Source: Pseudoips prasinana (lineage: Eukaryota > Arthropoda > Insecta > Lepidoptera > Nolidae). Taken from it: DNA of 64,000 nucleotides. The position numbers and the translations under genes were made by a program. The DNA is taken from contig OX621247.1 of assembly GCA_951640165.1 (NCBI GenBank), positions 25,952,001 through 26,016,000 on the forward strand, given 5' to 3'. A model generated the notes under the pieces. The model worked only from the letters and a program-made list of their open reading frames with translations, ran no database searches and was not told where the DNA came from. Of this stretch, positions 12,039 through 22,740 are shown piece after piece (position 1 is the stretch's first letter; each line of letters starts with the position of its first letter).

Positions 12039-12105
12039 TTATAATACTTGCTTAAATAAAAAAACATCAACACTTTTTACAAAAAGCTGTTATATTTTTT
12101 TATAA
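12039..12105. other. 67-bp spacer between the mariners, host repeat unit
   Basis: AAAACATCAACACTTTTTAC and AAGCTGTTATATTTTT in this spacer recur at 13566-13603 (AAAACATCAACATTTTTTAC, AAGCTGTTATATTTTT). The spacer is therefore the start of a host segment that is duplicated to the right. Confidence 0.7.
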
Positions 12106-13391
12106 TAGGTCTTTACCTATGAAATTGCCGTTTTGTATGAAAAAATTTAAACGAATTTTTTTCATGAATTTTTTTATTTGTATTAATCGAAGTAATCACC
12201 CATGCAATCAATGCATCTTTGCCATCGCAGTGGCAGTTTATTGATGCCCTTCTTAAAAAAATCAGCTGGACGGGAGGCAACAAATTCTTCAAAGGCATTT
12301 TGTACTGCCTCTCGGGTATTGAATTTTTTTCCCGCCAAGAAGTTATCCAAATTCTGGAAAAAGTAGTAGTCTGTAGGCGCAAGGTCTGGTGAGTAGGGCG
12401 GATGACGGAGAGCTTCCAACCCCAGTTCTTGCAACTTGGAGACCGTCTGCTGTGCAGTATGAGGTCGCGCGTTGTCGTGCAGGAGCAGCGGAGACGAGCG
12501 ATTGACCAATGCTGGTTGGAGATGCGCCAGCTTCTCCATCATTGTGCTCAGTTCTTCACAGTACACATCTGCAGTAATGCTCACCCCGTTTGGTAAGAAG
12601 CTGTGATGAATCACACCGGCGCTAGACCACCAAACAGTGACCATCACTTTTCTAGGGGTAAGTTTTCGTTTAGGGCATTGTTTAGGTGCTGAACCAGGAT
12701 CCAACCAACTTGCTGAGCGCTTGCGGTTATCAAACAGAATCCAGTTTTCATCGCAGGTAACAATGCGGTTCAAAATTCCTTCATTTGTGTGTCTGTTGAG
12801 CAGTGCAAGGCACGTCTCGACGCGTACTTCGCGCTGGCGATCATTGAGTTCGTGGGGCACCCATTTGTCAAGCTTTTTTACCTTGCCAATTTGACGCAAA
12901 TGGACCAATATTGTTTTGACGCTAACGTCGAAAGCTGCTGCTAATTCAGCCGTAGATTGTGTATCATCAGCTTCCACAACCGCCTTTAATTCGTCATTGT
13001 CGACCAAAGTCTTCGGACGACCGCGAGGTTCATTTTTCAGGTCGAAATTTCCAGAACGGAAGCGAGCAAACCAATAACAGGTGGTGCGTTGGTTTGTAGT
13101 GTTAGCTCCGTAAACGTCGTTGATGTTGCGTGCCGCTTGTGCCGCGTTGCTGCCACGACGGTACTCATATTCCATAATTACTCGAATTTTTAACGTATCC
13201 ATGATGACGAAAAAGATTGAAATGCGATGAAAATGTAACACTAATCAATAAAGAAATGACTACTTTTGGAAAAAAGAATCCATGTTTTTAAAATAAAATT
13301 AATTTGAAATTAGAATTCTTAGCCAAACAAAAATTATTTTGATTTGAAATGGCCAGTACTGCAGAACGGCAATTTCATAGGTAAAGACCTA
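12106..13391 (-). mobile_element. Complete mariner element, copy 2 (inverted)
   Basis: The element proper is 12108-13389, also 1282 bp, with TA at 12106-12107 and 13390-13391. It is the reverse complement of copy 1 with only a handful of base differences visible by eye (for example the K153N change, a silent C/T near the 3' end, and GTTTTAA versus GTTTAAA in the 3' untranslated part). Together the two copies form a ~2.6-kb palindrome. Confidence 0.96.
12183..13202 (-). CDS. mariner transposase (cecropia-type), copy 2
   Basis: This is an intact 339-residue transposase on the minus strand, identical to copy 1 except for N instead of K at residue 153, next to the first catalytic aspartate (TCDENW versus TCDEKW). 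D151, D243 and D278 are all kept, as are WVPHEL (114-119) and YSPDLAPTDYYFF (270-282). The start chosen is MDTLKIRVI, as for copy 1. K is common at the changed position in related proteins, so the substitution could alter activity; this is inference. The gene lies tail-to-tail with copy 1, so read-through transcripts from both would be complementary over the whole element. Confidence 0.97.
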   Translation of the reverse strand: MDTLKIRVIMEYEYRRGSNAAQAARNINDVYGANTTNQRTTCYWFARFRSGNFDLKNEPRGRPKTLVDNDELKAVVEADDTQSTAELAAAFDVSVKTILVHLRQIGKVKKLDKWVPHELNDRQREVRVETCLALLNRHTNEGILNRIVTCDENWILFDNRKRSASWLDPGSAPKQCPKRKLTPRKVMVTVWWSSAGVIHHSFLPNGVSITADVYCEELSTMMEKLAHLQPALVNRSSPLLLHDNARPHTAQQTVSKLQELGLEALRHPPYSPDLAPTDYYFFQNLDNFLAGKKFNTREAVQNAFEEFVASRPADFFKKGINKLPLRWQRCIDCMGDYFD

Positions 13392-13603
13392 ATATTTAGA
13401 ACGCATTATCAGTATAATGCGTAGGTTCTAAATATAAAAAATAACAGCTTATTGTAAAAGTTGCTACGTAAGTTATTGACGTCAAGCCATTCTAAATAAT
13501 AATTTAATCGAATTCTATACGACATTTTTACACCATAACTAATAATAGTTCCCATAATAAATTATAAAACATCAACATTTTTTACCTAAGCTGTTATATT
13601 TTT
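13392..13603. repeat. Host tandem unit, right part of unit A and start of unit B
   Basis: 13392-13565 (TTTAGAACGCATTATC, AAATAACAGCTTATTG, GACGTCAAGCCATTCTAAAT, TACGACATTTTTACA) recurs at 14203-14345. 13566-13603 repeats the inter-mariner spacer. Removing the inserted elements leaves two ~215-bp direct units. The first bases form a palindrome, ATTTAGAAC...GCATTAT/ATAATGC...GTTCTAAAT (13393-13432). Confidence 0.7.
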
Positions 13604-14198
13604 AGGGTTCCGTAGCCAAATGGCAAAAAACGGAACCCTTATAGATTCGTCATGTCTGTCTGTCCGTCCGTATGTCACAACCACTTTTTTCCGAAACTAT
13701 AAGAGCTGTACTGTTGAAACTTAGTAAGTAGATGTATTCTCTGAACCGCATTTTCGCACAAAAATAGAAAAACAAACAATAATTTTTGGGGGTTCCCCAT
13801 ACATAGAACTGAAACACATAATTTTTTTTTCATCGTACGCATATAAGTGGGGTTCTATGGATAGGTCTTCAAAAATGATATTGAGGTTTCTAATATCACT
13901 TTTTTCTAAACTAAATCAAATCATAAAGTCAAAATCATAAAGTTTACGCGAGAGACACTTCCAAAGTGGTTAAATGAGTGTCCTTCTAAAATAAGAGAAT
14001 GATAAAACCAAAAAAAATATATGATGTACATTACCATGCAAACTAAGAATGAAAATTGGTTTGATCGAGATCTGGTAAGTAGTTTTTTTTAATAGTCATA
14101 AATCCTAATCCGCAATTTACCTTTCATTTAATCAACTGAAATACCTGCTGTACCGGGACCCTTCATGGGCGAGTCCGACTCGCACTTGGCCGGTTTAT
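13604..14198. repeat. GGGTTCCG...TTGGCCGGTTT dispersed repeat
   Basis: It begins AGGGTTCCGTAGCCAAATGG, contains GTCTGTCTGTCCGTCCGT, and ends GGCGAGTCCGACTCGCACTT then GGCCGGTTT. These are the hallmark ends of an abundant lepidopteran non-coding repeat. It interrupts host unit B at nearly the same point where mariner copy 2 interrupts unit A. Confidence 0.72.
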
Positions 14199-14202
14199 TT
14201 TA

Positions 14203-14345
14203 TATTTAGAACGCATTATCAATTTAATGCGTAGTTAAATAAAAATAACAGCTTTTTGTAAAAGTTGCTACGAAGTTATTGACGTCAAGCCATTTTAAAT
14301 GATAAATTAATCGAATTCAATACGACATTTTTACAGTATAACTAA
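14203..14345. repeat. Host tandem unit B, right part
   Basis: This is a direct repeat of 13392-13545 with small indels (TTTAGAACGCATTATCAATT, AATAACAGCTTTTTGTAAAA, TATTGACGTCAAGCCATTTT). Confidence 0.72.
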
Positions 14346-14772
14346 CCATCGACAATTTATTGACCTGCAACATGCCTTACTTTATCAAATAATCATTCAT
14401 ATCCCTTATGGCTCAGGAGGCATTTAAACATTGTATTTGCATGTTATAAATTAATAAAATTACTATAAATAAAACTTAATATAGATTATAAATGATGAAA
14501 TAAGCCATTGGACGTAGTTTCCGGTCCTTAAGTAGAAACAATGGCTAGCGCATGTCGTTATACTCTAATTGATCTATTATATGAATTAAGGGGACCTTGG
14601 GGACCTAAATTCTGTACACAATGGGTGGGAACGTCATTATGTCGATGAAATGTCAAGAGCCGATTTTTTTACCAAGTTTATTTTTGTACGTAACATCGTT
14701 TTGTAAAAATTAAGTACAACTCGAAATAGACTACTTTTTAAGGAATGAGATAAAGTTGCACGTTTATATTAT
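14346..14772. other. Unclassified sequence
   Basis: No gene or confident repeat is visible. Confidence 0.45.
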
Positions 14773-15078
14773 ACTAGCTGTGCCCCGCGGTTTTACCCGC
14801 GTCCAATTTTGTAGATTATCACAGCTCCTCCCCCATAGGTGATAGCGTGATAATATGTAGCCTATATGTTGACCCGACCTCTCAGTAATATTCATGCAAA
14901 ATTTGAAGTAAATCCGGGCTAAACTCTGTATATACAGACAAACAGATAAACAGACAAAACTTCTAAAAACTATATTTTTGGTTTCGATATTGATTGTAGG
15001 ACACGTCCCAAGTATCGTTTAAAAAAAAATATTCCATGTACAGTTTTGACTTTCTACGATTTTATGATATGTATAGAT
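14773..15078 (+). repeat. ACT repeat, well-preserved copy
   Basis: It runs from ACTAGCTGTGCCCCGCGGTT through ACAGCTCCTCCCCCATAGGT to CTACGATTTTATGATATGTA. It is the best reference copy for this family in the window. Confidence 0.72.
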
Positions 15079-15527
15079 TGTTTTACTCATGATTTTGTGA
15101 TAATGAATTATTCGTAGGACGCAGCAAGAATTTGATTATTTATTTTTCGATTAATCGTTGCCAATCGTTTGATATTAGAGCACAACTAAAATGACCCTCA
15201 ATTTTTTTTATCGGGCCCATTTCGAGTATCAGTAAGAGACGGAGAAATTTTATTAGTTTAAAAATATTAAGCACCAATGTGCAAACGTAACAGTAATAAT
15301 AATAAAACAACATAATCATTCTAGTTTACAGAAATCAACCATATTGAATACTTGTAGCATAGTGCGTAAGTTGCTAAAAAAATTATGTTCAAACAGCACT
15401 TCTTTACTACTTCCTTCCTTCGGGGTAGTACTTGACCTAGGTCTTTGTTGCCTAAGATACCGCCACAAACCGAGATATACAAATGTATAAAATAATAATA
15501 ATAATAAAAGCCGGGATATCACACAGC

Positions 15528-15612
15528 GCGATGTAGCCGAAACTAAACATAGCTTGTACTATGAATACTGGACACCGGATAGAAATACTTAGTTACTGAT
15601 TTTGTAAATATG
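15528..15612 (+). repeat. SINE-5 tail fragment
   Basis: CACACAGCGCGATGTAGCCG then ACTAAACATAGCTTGTACTA and ACACCGGATAGAAATACTTA resemble the minus-strand SINE-5 copy at 39905. Confidence 0.4.
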
Positions 15613-15615
15613 TAC

Positions 15616-15945
15616 GTACAGACGCTAGCACATCAAGCTACCCCATTCTGCCAAATTTCCCCAATTCAAAGTGAACCTTATGCTTATGTGATTAAGTTGA
15701 AAATCTTTAAAAGAAATTTGATAATTAAATAATGAAATTTATTCAGCACTTGGGTATTTACATACACTTGTACTTGTCAAGCTCACAATGTATTACATAA
15801 ACACAGTTTAAAAACAGTAATTAAAGCAACAATTTTTTTGAATTAGTCCGTCCGTGCGGTGTCTTTCGTCACATATATTTTTAATATCCTTAATTAATTA
15901 ATAGATAGCAAGCTACTAAGCTATTATTGTTACATTTAGCAATTG
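15616..15945 (+). repeat. MITE-P left half plus shared flank
   Basis: GTACAGACGCTAGCACATCA and CTACCCCATTCTGCC mark a MITE-P left terminus; its right terminus is missing. From 15765, CAAGCTCACAATGTATTACA through GTTACATTTAGCAATT matches 53683-53860. The two loci therefore share more than the MITE. Confidence 0.6.
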
Positions 15946-15959
15946 TATATTATAATTAA

Positions 15960-16300
15960 AGAATTGAAAACAACGAGCAGTTGGCTAGCGCAAAGGGCTC
16001 TCAACCAGTAGCTTAATTTAAGCGACTAATACCCGAGGGCACCCTTATGGGGTTCGGGCCACAGCTCAGGCGGCCGCTAAAGTCAAAATGCCTACAGAAA
16101 TGGCTAAGCTATGGGCCACACTTTTTATAAAAATGATAGATTGTGTACATACAATGCACAGAAAACACCTAGTTCCTCCACCAGTTCTGGATGAAATTTG
16201 GATTTGGGACAGGTTATGTAATGTGAACTCCTACTTACGCCACACAGAACACTTTTCTATTCTTTCTTTTATGATTGACTATAATAATAAATAGCATTTG
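15960..16300 (+). repeat. tRNA-like fragment and short dispersed repeat
   Basis: GAGCAGTTGGCTAGCGCAAA and GGGGTTCGGGCCACAGC are tRNA-like. ATGCCTACAGAAATGGCTAA at 16088 recurs with changes at 17495 and 18300, followed there by GAGATACGGCAACA. The 68-codon frame that starts in it is not supported as a gene. Confidence 0.4.
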
Positions 16301-16436
16301 TGTTATTCGGATATATAATACATATATTACTACAAACCTTCATCAAAAACCGTTTGGTACTTTTTGCGTGGAAGAGTAACAAACATCCATACATCCATAC
16401 TCACAAACTTTCGCATTTATAATATTAGTAGGATTG
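16300..16436 (+). repeat. ACT-like repeat, 3' part
   Basis: ATTCGGATATATAATACATA, GAAGAGTAACAAACATCCAT and ACTTTCGCATTTATAATATT match the end of the copy at 25098. Confidence 0.5.
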
Positions 16437-16526
16437 GGTAAATTATGAAATAGTCATATAGGTTATTAGGTCAGATGGATATTAGTTTACCTGCTACAGA
16501 GAATATGCTTTTCCTAAGAGAGAAGA

Positions 16527-16774
16527 CTAAGGCTGAAATCTATAGAGCGTACTTAGACTTTGCTCAGACTTTACTTAGACAGAAGTTAATGCATGTAACG
16601 AAATTACAATTGGTGTTTTGACTTTGTCTGTCTTAGCTTATGCTAAGCATAATCTTAACTTCAAAAAGTCTATAAATACCAAATCAAAGTATAAGCTTGG
16701 CATACATTTAGCAAAGTTTTACGTAAGTAAAGTTTGAGCAAAGTCTAAGTACGCTCTATAGATCTCAGCCTCAG
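16527..16774. mobile_element. MITE with ~50-bp terminal inverted repeats
   Basis: The left end CTAAGGCTGAAATCTATAGA then GCGTACTTAGACTTTGCTCA is mirrored at the right by TGAGCAAAGTCTAAGTACGC then TCTATAGATCTCAGCCTCAG. There is no coding sequence, so it is a short non-autonomous DNA element. Confidence 0.75.
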
Positions 16775-17159
16775 TGTTATTTATACATGCTTAAACCGCC
16801 AAGAAGTGGGATTTTGTTAACCACGTACTTACGTGAGTTACATTTTATGGCAGATAAAAAATTCCAAGTAAGTATTATGGGTTTTCAGCGATATCAAAGA
16901 GTTTATTCGTGATTTTCCTACTATATTTCCGCATATTTGTTGACGTACTACAATTACCTTTTCACACCATGGTTGTTGCAGCAGTTCCATGAACCATGTT
17001 TGTAGAAATACCTATAGTTAATTAAATTTCAACTTTAATCAGTATTAGTTGCCAGTATTAATATTTCGTTTAATTAATACTCAAGTGAATAATGGGAACG
17101 GTAAAGTACCCACAATACGATTATGATAGTGACGTTTTACATAACTATAATAATATCCT

Positions 17160-17405
17160 GGCACATTATGCACACACGGCCATCTGATCCCAAATTAAGC
17201 GATGCTTGTACTATGGGAATCAGATAACTGATATACTACATATACTAGTTTTCTTTTATATATAAATATTATATAGATACACACCCAGGCACAGGACAAA
17301 CAGACATGTTCATGCACACAAATATCTGTCCTGGGTGGGAATCGAACTCACGACCTGCGGCATTAAAGGAAAACATCTACCAACCACGTCAATACTGGCC
17401 CGTCT
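17160..17405 (-). repeat. SINE-3 copy
   Basis: It has CACACGGCCATCTGATCCCA, CACAAATATCTGTCCTGGGT and the reversed B box GGGAATCGAACTCACGACCT. The 103-codon plus-strand frame that starts here runs antisense through the SINE and is not a gene. Confidence 0.7.
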
Positions 17406-17619
17406 ATCAAAAAGATTTAGAGGATTTTAGAGGATTTTTAATCCGTCTACTACTATTTTCTATGTATGAAAGACATACATATATGTATGATAAAATGCTT
17501 ACAGAAATGGCTAAGCTATGGGCCACCCTTTTTACGAGATACGGCAACAATATTTGTACATTGACATCTTCATTCAAATATTATCTAATAATGCCTAATC
17601 TATTTATTTTTAAGTAGAT

Positions 17620-18840
17620 AGACCCTAAGTACTTTTGAGATGTATAGATACGCAATAACAGCCTTCTCATAAGTACTTAAGGTGGGCTTAAGTCAAGTAA
17701 CATCGCGTTAAAGTAATTACGATTAGCAGATTTTAGAAATACATTATAAATGAGGAATAGATACAACATGATTTTATAGAAATGGAGAAGCTCTAATATA
17801 CCTTATATTAGTGCTGATTTCAGAATACATATGAATGCACGGAAAATACATATTATATTAATATATTCGATATAACCACTTTAACTCTTAAATAAAATAA
17901 ATTACATTTATTAGCTATGTGCTTAAAACTAAAACATGATGAATAAATCCATCCGTGCTCCTCTATTGCTTTTTACAATTTTACACCATCTAAGACATCC
18001 TTAATTTAATAATATAAATTTTGTTTATTTTGCGACTTAATTTCAGAAGGTGGAACCTGTCCATATTTGGTCCACAATTTGAAGTAAACTAATTCTATCT
18101 TATTTTGATTTCATTTATTTTATGTGTTCCCCATGCCTACATGGAGAACGCTATTTGTCAATAGAGCTTAAGTTCCTATGCGACAAAAACAAGTAAGAAA
18201 TTCATTCGGCCCTAATAAAGAAGATAATTTGAATTCCAATATTATGACGTCAATAAACGAGTTGAATGACTATTACTATGGAATAAACCTAGTTAATTAA
18301 ATGCCTACAGGAAAGGCAACTATGGGAAATGCGTTCTATGAGATACGGCAACACTATTTGTACATTAATGTATTTTTAGATATTCATGAAAATTATAATT
18401 ACATAAATGATACGTTCATACCGGGTAATAAATATTTAGATAGGACATCTAAATATTTATTATGGACATAATACATTGATATTAATTTTGAAATGAAAAT
18501 CTTACACAGCCATATAAACCCTATATGAGACAGCAATTATTTTTCTTATTAAATGGTTTAACACGTTATTACAAAACAATAGGATTCACAATATGGTAAC
18601 TATATTCTCACTGCCTTATAAATTAAAATAATAAATTCTTCATTCCCAGTATATGGTAAATGGTTAACCCATAAATCAATCTAACAGAAATAAAGTGTAA
18701 ATGAAAAGTGCTAATATAAAACTTATTTTATATTTAACCCGCTTGTTACTACAATACTTTACATGAGACAGTAGACTAGTTAGGGCAGACCTTACTTACC
18801 AATATAATTTGATTAAATGCAATAAATATATTACTTAACT
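17620..18840. other. AT-rich sequence with a short repeat at 18300-18365
   Basis: It includes AAATGCCTACAGGAAAGGCA (see 16088). Otherwise nothing is recognised. Confidence 0.4.
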
Positions 18841-18841
18841 A

Positions 18842-18857
18842 TATTATAAATATATAA

Positions 18858-18914
<57 letters not shown>
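18842..18914. repeat. (TA)n microsatellite
   Basis: A nearly pure TA/AT run of about 70 bases, the longest dinucleotide tract in the window. Confidence 0.95.
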
Positions 18915-18915
<1 letters not shown>

Positions 18916-18954
18916 CTTACTACTTACGCTACTAGCATACCGATATAAACTTCA

Positions 18955-19145
18955 TTATCATCAGCCTGATATAGTCCACTGCTGAAGAAAGACCTCCCCC
19001 AAAGCTTTCCACAACGTTGCCAGGCCGTTAGGTTAGCTGAAGTCAACGCGCTTGGTATGCAAGTTGGCGACCTCAGTTAGGGGGTGACAAGTACACAGGG
19101 GACCATGCTCCCCGACTGCCTAATGTATCCCTTAGCCACCTTTAT
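18955..19145 (-). repeat. RTE-S element
   Basis: CATCATCAGCCTGATATAGT, GTCCACTGCTGAAGAA, CTTGGTATGCAAGTTGGCGA and GACTGCCTAATGTATCCCTT are the reverse of the 6838 and 44750 modules. Confidence 0.6.
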
Positions 19146-19970
19146 AGATTTAACCTAACAAAGAGCGTAGAAATAGTGTCATTGGAGCTCGGACTACAAT
19201 ATTTGATACGTCAATAGAGTATGATGGAATAAAACCTATGACTTATTAACCTTCACACGAACCAATCTAACGGGAAAACAGTACATAATTCTCGTAACAA
19301 TGCGAATTCTCGTATCGGCAGGAACTCGTAATTTTCGCACTTGACATATTTGTTAAAGGACGAACATTGACATTCTAGCTAACGAAACCTTTGACATTGA
19401 ATTAACAGTCGATGGTTTTTTAAGATTGTACTGACGACGCTCGACGTTCATGACGAATTGTGAAATGAATACAATAAGTTGGTAGATAAAAATGCTAACA
19501 CAGATTAACCTTTACGGTTTTAGTACGCTTTAAGAGAAACTTCCTCCTATAGACGTTAAGTCTAAATTGGCTGTGAGACCTCTTCTACTGTTTTTCCAAG
19601 TAACAAATTGGGATATGCTGAGCAGAATCTTACAAAGAGAAAGTAATAAGGCTTCTAATAGGACTTTAAAAAACAATCTTCAAAAAAGGTGTAACCTATT
19701 TTTTTATTTATCGACAACGCGCAATTAATGCTCCATATGTTTCATGCGTCCACAGACGTACGTATGCTTATTGGGGAATTATAAAACGATCGAATACAAA
19801 AATAGTTAGGGACTGATGATGAGATACTGTTTTAATAACTTGAGCGGCATGAATTTGAGTAAGCGACTAATTAACTAAACTAACGACGAATATTGATTAA
19901 TAATAAAATCCAGAACGAGCTTACAAAAAGTGGGTTATAATTAATCCATTTCAGATATCAAAATTCTAGC
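19146..19970. other. Unclassified sequence
   Basis: Nothing is recognised. Confidence 0.4.
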
Positions 19971-19981
19971 CGTGCGACTAC

Positions 19982-20380
19982 ATTACTAAGTGAGCGACTA
20001 GAAATACTGAGAGAGCAACTTCTATATTAGGATAGAGACGAGTTTTCCAGAAGTTATTTGAATTAGGTTAGGTTAGAACTGTGTCAAGCTAGACACTATT
20101 GTTGGTGAAGATTGGTGGAAAGTTTTAAAAAATCCTATTTTTTTTGTAGCATTTTGAATTTTCCAGGAGACATACAATGCAAATCTAAGCAAAAACAATA
20201 GCGCTTGAAGTCCGCCGTACAAGCCTCTGATCTCTCTGATTAGTCAAAGCGAAAAAATATTAGGTCGCTCAAATATTATGAAGCTTCTCATTTTGTATTT
20301 TAAGTAACACAAATTAATATTTGTTAGTTGCTGTTCTGTTGATTTCTCATCACTCGCAGTCAGTGGCTCACTTAGTAATA
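19982..20380. mobile_element. Possible DNA element with ATTACTAAGTGAGC ends
   Basis: ATTACTAAGTGAGCGACTAG at the left is mirrored by GGCTCACTTAGTAAT at the right. Subterminal GAGCGACTA-like motifs recur inside. There is no transposase, and the boundaries are approximate. Confidence 0.4.
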
Positions 20381-20514
20381 CTATAACGTAAATTCATTAT
20401 TTTTGTCACTTAAAACTTCAATTTAAATACTCTTTTAAATACTACCCATGCTTATTCACTGACAGAGTTAACTAAATAATTTGATATACTGTTTAAACAT
20501 TTTAACAGGAAGAA

Positions 20515-21030
20515 TGACAGCTATACTATCCCGTGGGAGTCGTAAAAGGGGACTAAAGCATACACCAGTTAGTCGGGCAGCAGCACCACCAGTGCGGTCA
20601 CCTAACCGCACCTATAACCTTACTGCGATCGTCAACTAGCATGCCAAGCGCGATGACAGCGGTATACGGTATACGGTATACGGTACGGTATTTACGGTAC
20701 GGTATGGTACGGTACGGTATTTTTGATGCTTAAAAAGCTTAAATGTATAATATTCTCTTTACTTAAATTTAATTGTATCAATGTCCCTTTTTATGTTTAA
20801 TTTTGTTTTCCAACGCGGCTTAATGCTGTCTTTTCAATGCTCAACTGTATCTTATGTATAGAAACTGTATAATAGTGGAAACTTGTAATTGGCCTTATTT
20901 TAATATTAATATTTGATTATTGATTGTATTGGCTGTAAGTTTTTCAAATAAAATAAAATTAAAATACCCCTCCGAATGGCAACATGCCTGCATCAAGCTG
21001 TGGATAACATCAGACAGATTATGATGATTA
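20515..21030 (+). repeat. RTE-S element split by an insertion
   Basis: The left part (CCCGTGGGAGTCGTAAAAGG to AGCATGCCAAGCGCGATGAC) resumes at about 20967 (CCCCTCCGAATGGCAACATG to ATTATGATGATTA). The intervening ~300 bp holds a microsatellite and an AT-rich piece ending AAATAAAATAAAATTAAAA, perhaps a retroposed tail. Confidence 0.55.
20658..20722. repeat. (ATACGGT)n/(TACGG)n microsatellite
   Basis: Repeats of GGTATACGGTATACGGTATAC grade into GGTACGGTATGGTACGGTAC inside the split RTE-S element. Confidence 0.85.
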
Positions 21031-21179
21031 TATTTTAATATCGTTTCTGCCAATCATTTCGACACCACCGTAGCAACCGCACCGTAACTAAGCAATCGGG
21101 GCTTTGCCTAGATACTATTTTTGGAATTAAATATTTATAAAGTAAGTTAACGACAGTAACCCGACGTTCTTCTTTATCA

Positions 21180-21540
21180 TATGGGTGGTGGTTAACCTAG
21201 TGTCAGAGTTATTCAAGCGCCCCAGTAGGCTTAACGACTTAACCGACTGACAGGGGATCTACCGGCTAAGTCGCCGAACATTGTTTTCGTGAATGGCGTT
21301 CAAATAAATAAAGGTTAAAAATTATTTAATCTTTCGTTAAATCGGCTTCAACGTTAACAATCGATTCCGGACCATTTATGACGTCACATGTGGTCATAGA
21401 AGCCGAAAACGATTTTCGATGACTTAGCCGGTAGCGCTCCAGGTTAAGCATGGTAACTGAATTAAATTACAACACTTTGGTTGTCACCCTATTTGCCTCA
21501 CTAATCACTTACGGACTCGCTATGACCGCCTCTGTGAGTT
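21180..21540 (+). repeat. REP-V copy interrupted by MITE-Q
   Basis: ATGGGTGGTGGTTAACCTAG, GTGTCAGAGTTATTCAAG and CCCAGTAGGCTTAACGACTT precede the MITE. ACACTTTGGTTGTCACCC and AATCACTTACGGACTCGC follow it. Confidence 0.6.
21253..21440. mobile_element. MITE-Q copy
   Basis: Its ends are GGGGATCTACCGGCTAAGTC and GACTTAGCCGGTAGCGCTCC. Inside are GTTCAAATAAATAAAGGTTA and CAATCGATTCCGGACCATTT, as in copies at 35273 and 63870. Confidence 0.75.
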
Positions 21541-21859
21541 CTTTAATTTTGACAGAAATAAGACACATAGACTTTTTGATGTAAATTGAAATCAACTCGT
21601 GTCTTCTGAGCGTAGACGAATGGCACCCACCTAGGTGGCATACGTATTTCAAGCGAGATACCTAAGTAATAAATCTCACAATTTAATTTATCACTCTGTT
21701 TATCTGAGGTGAGTAGTGAGTGCTCACCGGCTCCTTATAAGCACAGTTTGATCGATGGACAGGCAGACAAATTGTTGGTACCCACTTCACATTAAGAAAA
21801 ATAGTCACAGGAAGTAAATAAAAAAATATATGTTGAGTATAAATTCTGAATAGCAATGA

Positions 21860-21915
21860 GCAGTAATAAAACCGCCAAGAGCGAGACGGACTCGCACATG
21901 ATGGGTTCCGCAAAC
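21860..21915 (-). repeat. GGGTTCCG-type repeat, terminal scrap
   Basis: AAACCGCCAAGAGCGAGACG then GACTCGCAC and GGGTTCCGC are the reversed end and start of the repeat seen complete at 13604. Confidence 0.5.
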
Positions 21916-21951
21916 ATCGTCAAACATGATAATATAAACGTAAATAACTTT

Positions 21952-22085
21952 GACTGCACGTGTGGCGCAGCGGCTAAGACAGTCGCCTAGCCGCTTTGTG
22001 TCGCGGGTATGAGTCCCGTGCCTGACAACAATTTGTGTGGCCCATAGATAGTTGTTCTGAGTCTGGATGTAATTTGTGTCTGTCA
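21952..22085 (+). repeat. SINE-2 copy
   Basis: The head GTGTGGCGCAGCGGCTAAGA then GTCGCCTAGCCGCTTTGTG and the B-box-like GGTATGAGTCCCGTGCC are followed by ATAGTTGTTCTGAGTCTGGA. It resembles a tRNA but the body shows it is a SINE. Confidence 0.7.
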
Positions 22086-22296
22086 ATTATATGTTTGTAA
22101 AGTACTCCACGACGCAGTGATTAGATTCACTAGTGCGGGAGTAGTCTTTAAAAAAAATGCAAAAATCTACTATAGTGGACGGATGGACGTAGGAAGCTTA
22201 GTACCTAATAGGGGATCCTCAAAACCAGGTATAACGCAAATACTAGGTACCACATATGTAGGTCAATCTATCTCTGAAGCTGAGAAGCTTATCATA

Positions 22297-22738
22297 CAGG
22301 CTGGCCGAGGAGTTGATGTTCAAAAGCCAAATTAAGATAGTTTATGATGAGGAGTATCCGAATCACCCCCATGTATGTTCTACGATTTTGCGTAGTTACC
22401 GATATAAAGATTTTTTTAAAATTGTTTCGTAAATTTCACCTAACATCAGTTTTTGATTTTTTTCTCGTTCTGTTGAACATTTCTGGTTCAGTTTTTTTTT
22501 GTAATAACTAATTAACATAGTTTAACTTAACACCCTAAAAAGTATGGTTTATCTAATCATTGCAGGACTGACTTAGAATTTATTCAAAAGTTCAAAATTA
22601 GGGTTTGAGCTCAGGACTCATAAATTTTCAAAGTATCAACAAAATTAAAATGGTGAATTTTCATGGGGGTGATTCGGATACTCCTCATCATAAAGTATCT
22701 AAATTTTGCGTTTGAACGTCAACTCCTCGGTCACCCTG
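22297..22738. mobile_element. 442-bp MITE with TA duplication
   Basis: TA at 22295-22296 and 22739-22740 flanks ends CAGGCTGGCCGAGGAGTTGA and TCAACTCCTCGGTCACCCTG. The inverted arms run about 75 bp and include GATGAGGAGTATCCGAATCA. There is no transposase frame. The TA target suggests Tc1/mariner or a similar superfamily as the mobilising source. Confidence 0.8.
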
Positions 22739-22740
22739 TA

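Noticed and set aside
11250..12596. Other-frame open stretches of 64-89 codons inside the mariners
   Set aside because: They are alternative-frame or antisense shadows of the transposase genes and appear identically in both copies.
17306..17617. 103-codon plus-strand frame as a gene
   Set aside because: Its first third is antisense to a SINE-3 and the rest contains the short repeat also found at 16088 and 18300.
21952..22030. tRNA gene
   Set aside because: It is the head of SINE-2; the downstream body and the multiple dispersed copies exclude a true tRNA gene.
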